Below, in pieces: positions 5,512 through 6,284 of a stretch of DNA of 6,284 nt. The position numbers were made by a program, and so were the translations under genes. Each line of letters begins with the position of its first letter. The first letter of the stretch is position 1. Location: contig DASSTR010000090.1 of NCBI GenBank assembly GCA_035707825.1, forward strand, positions 1 to 6,284. The letters are read 5' to 3'. The notes under the pieces were generated by a model, which did no database searches, was not told the DNA's origin, and was given only the letters and a program-made list of their open reading frames with translations. The stretch comes from VRUE01 sp035707825 (lineage in GTDB: Bacteria; Actinomycetota; Thermoleophilia; Solirubrobacterales; 70-9).

Positions 5512-5797
5512 GACTCATAAGGTCGGCATCAAAGGCCAGGTGGTGATCCCCAAAGCGATCCGTGACGAGATCGGGATCAAGCCCGGCGACGAAGTGACGT
5601 TCGAGCCGAACGGATCCGAGGTCCGGGTGCGGCGGGTCAACGACGATCCCAAGCACCGCGCCGGCGAGATTCGCACGCTGCGCGGCATCTGGGCCGAGAG
5701 CGGGGGCGGCACAAAGGAGCTGCTGGAGGAGCGGCGGCGCGAACGCGACGCTGAGGAGCGCAAGGCCCAGAGGTGGGGCGTTGATCGTCCTCGATAG
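5510..5797 (+). CDS. vapB: VapB-type antitoxin, AbrB/MazE/SpoVT family
   Basis: This 95-residue protein starts MTHKVGIKGQVVIPKAIRDE. An AbrB-type swapped-hairpin DNA-binding domain covers about residues 3-43 (GIKGQVVIPKAIRDEIGIKP, GDEVTFEP, EVRVRR), as in SpoVT/AbrB antitoxins. The C-terminal half (about 45-95) is highly charged and probably helical (LRGIWAES, then LLEERRRERDAEERKAQRWG). That is where such antitoxins grip their toxin. It is followed at once by a PIN-domain toxin gene that begins 17 bases before its stop, the classic arrangement. ATG 5510 is chosen because the AbrB domain begins right there. The open frame upstream (to GTG 5414) translates DNA that belongs to the IS remnant on the other strand. 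Regulation is probably by the antitoxin or the complex at the palindrome over its start. Confidence 0.88.
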   Translation: MTHKVGIKGQVVIPKAIRDEIGIKPGDEVTFEPNGSEVRVRRVNDDPKHRAGEIRTLRGIWAESGGGTKELLEERRRERDAEERKAQRWGVDRPR

Positions 5798-6176
5798 CTG
5801 GGCTCTGCTGGCTTATCTCAAGGACGAGGACTCGGCAGATCGCGTCGAATCTGCCTGGCTCGAGGAGGGCGCGACGATCTGCTCGGTCAACCTCGGCGAG
5901 GTCCTCTACATCCGCATGCGGGGCGACGGGAAGGATTTGGCAGCCGCCGACATAGACCGGGTGCGTCAACGTCTTGATGTCCTAGATCCTGACTGGCCTC
6001 TCGTGTCAGAGGCGGCGGGGATCAAGGCCCACGGCGGCCTCTCGTATGCCGACGCCTTCTGTGTCGCAACTGCCCTGCGGGTCGATGCGCCTCTTTGGAC
6101 CGGCGACCCCGAGATCGTCGATCAGGCAGCCGCACATTCATGCGCGGTGGTGGACCTCCACGCTCCAGCCGGGTAG
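5781..6176 (+). CDS. vapC: VapC-type PIN-domain ribonuclease toxin
   Basis: This 131-residue PIN-domain protein is of normal VapC length. Family members are Mg2+-dependent endoribonucleases that cut tRNA or rRNA when freed from their antitoxin. The acidic active site is complete by position: D5 in IVLDSWALLAYL, E40 in VNLGEVLYI, D91 in SYADAFCVATA, and D109 in LWTGDPEI. The start is TTG 5781 with an AGAGGTGG Shine-Dalgarno ending about 4 bases upstream; it places D5 at the usual N-terminal spot. The TTG and the 17-bp overlap with vapB suggest translational coupling that keeps toxin output below antitoxin. The RNA target cannot be predicted from sequence. The pair lies beside a dead IS element, consistent with horizontal arrival, though composition is like the neighbouring genes. 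Confidence 0.9.
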   Translation: MIVLDSWALLAYLKDEDSADRVESAWLEEGATICSVNLGEVLYIRMRGDGKDLAAADIDRVRQRLDVLDPDWPLVSEAAGIKAHGGLSYADAFCVATALRVDAPLWTGDPEIVDQAAAHSCAVVDLHAPAG

Positions 6177-6193
6177 GTCACCTCTGGAGCGGT

Positions 6194-6212
6194 TCGCCGA
6201 CGCTTACGGCGA
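6194..6212. repeat. Inverted repeat 18 bases after vapC
   Basis: TCGCCG (6194-6199) pairs with CGGCGA (6207-6212) around the loop ACGCTTA, extendable by one T-G pair. No T-run follows, so it does not qualify as a standard intrinsic terminator. It may still limit read-through or stabilise the vapBC mRNA. Confidence 0.4.
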
Positions 6213-6225
6213 GCGAGGGAAACGG

Positions 6226-6240
6226 CCCGGCCCAGCCGGG
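6226..6240. repeat. Compact GC hairpin CCCGGC-CCA-GCCGGG
   Basis: A perfect 6-bp stem with a 3-base loop, followed by only two T residues. It comes 14 bases after the previous inverted repeat, so the DNA after vapC can form consecutive hairpins. It is a weak terminator candidate at most. Confidence 0.4.
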
Positions 6241-6251
6241 TTCGGTGCGTC

Positions 6252-6270
6252 GTGCGCCAGTTGGTGCGCC
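6252..6270. repeat. Direct repeat GTGCGCC x2
   Basis: GTGCGCC occurs at 6252-6258 and 6264-6270, and a partial copy GTGCG is at 6245-6249. No open reading frame or RNA gene is recognisable in these last 100 bases. The window ends too soon to tell whether this is the edge of a larger repeat. Confidence 0.35.
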
Positions 6271-6284
6271 CGTGAATCGGTGGC

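Noticed and set aside
6264..6284. GTGCGCCCG as the 5' end of a group II intron
   Set aside because: It resembles the GUGYG start, but GTGCG occurs three times within 25 bases and only 21 bases follow, so no intron domain can be checked.
1..6284. CRISPR array, tRNA or rRNA genes
   Set aside because: No regularly spaced repeats, no cloverleaf with the GTTCRA arm, and no rRNA-like conserved stretches were seen on either strand.

Overview
This is a high-GC window with actinobacterial character. GTG and TTG starts are common, genes are tightly packed or overlapping, and the two-component proteins resemble the DevS/DevR (NarL-type) families of Actinomycetota. My best guess is an environmental actinobacterium, perhaps Thermoleophilia-like, but that placement is inferred from style and gene content and not proven.

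Layout. Positions 1-77 (minus) hold the first codons of a NarL-type response regulator that runs off the left edge. Diverging from it is a complete NarL/LuxR response regulator (226-885, plus). Tail-to-tail with that gene, and overlapping it by 34 bp, is a GAF-GAF-HisKA_3-HATPase sensor kinase (852-2468, minus). After a short divergent control region comes a plus-strand run: a NarK-type nitrate/nitrite MFS transporter (2551-3723), moaA for the first step of molybdenum cofactor synthesis (3713-4711, overlapping narK by 11 bp), and a small DUF6457-like protein (4751-4963). Positions 4964-5509 contain no intact gene. They hold a dead, 5'-truncated IS630-family transposase on the minus strand, broken by three single-base frameshifts. 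Next is a VapBC-type toxin-antitoxin pair: an AbrB-like antitoxin (5510-5797) and a PIN-domain toxin (5781-6176). The antitoxin has a likely leaderless promoter inside a perfect palindrome. The last 108 bases contain only small inverted and direct repeats.

How it fits together. Nitrate respiration needs nitrate import (NarK) and molybdopterin for nitrate reductase (MoaA and Mo-cofactor accessory proteins). A DevS/NreB/NarX-like kinase with NarL-type regulators is a plausible controller of such genes, and it sits directly divergent from narK. The window therefore reads as the edge of a nitrate/anaerobic-respiration island, followed by a mobile-element scar and a toxin-antitoxin module. No nitrate reductase structural gene is visible here. 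I see no clearly new multi-gene system. The least routine points are the gene geometry of the signalling cluster, the shortened first GAF domain, and the palindrome/leaderless start of the antitoxin gene.
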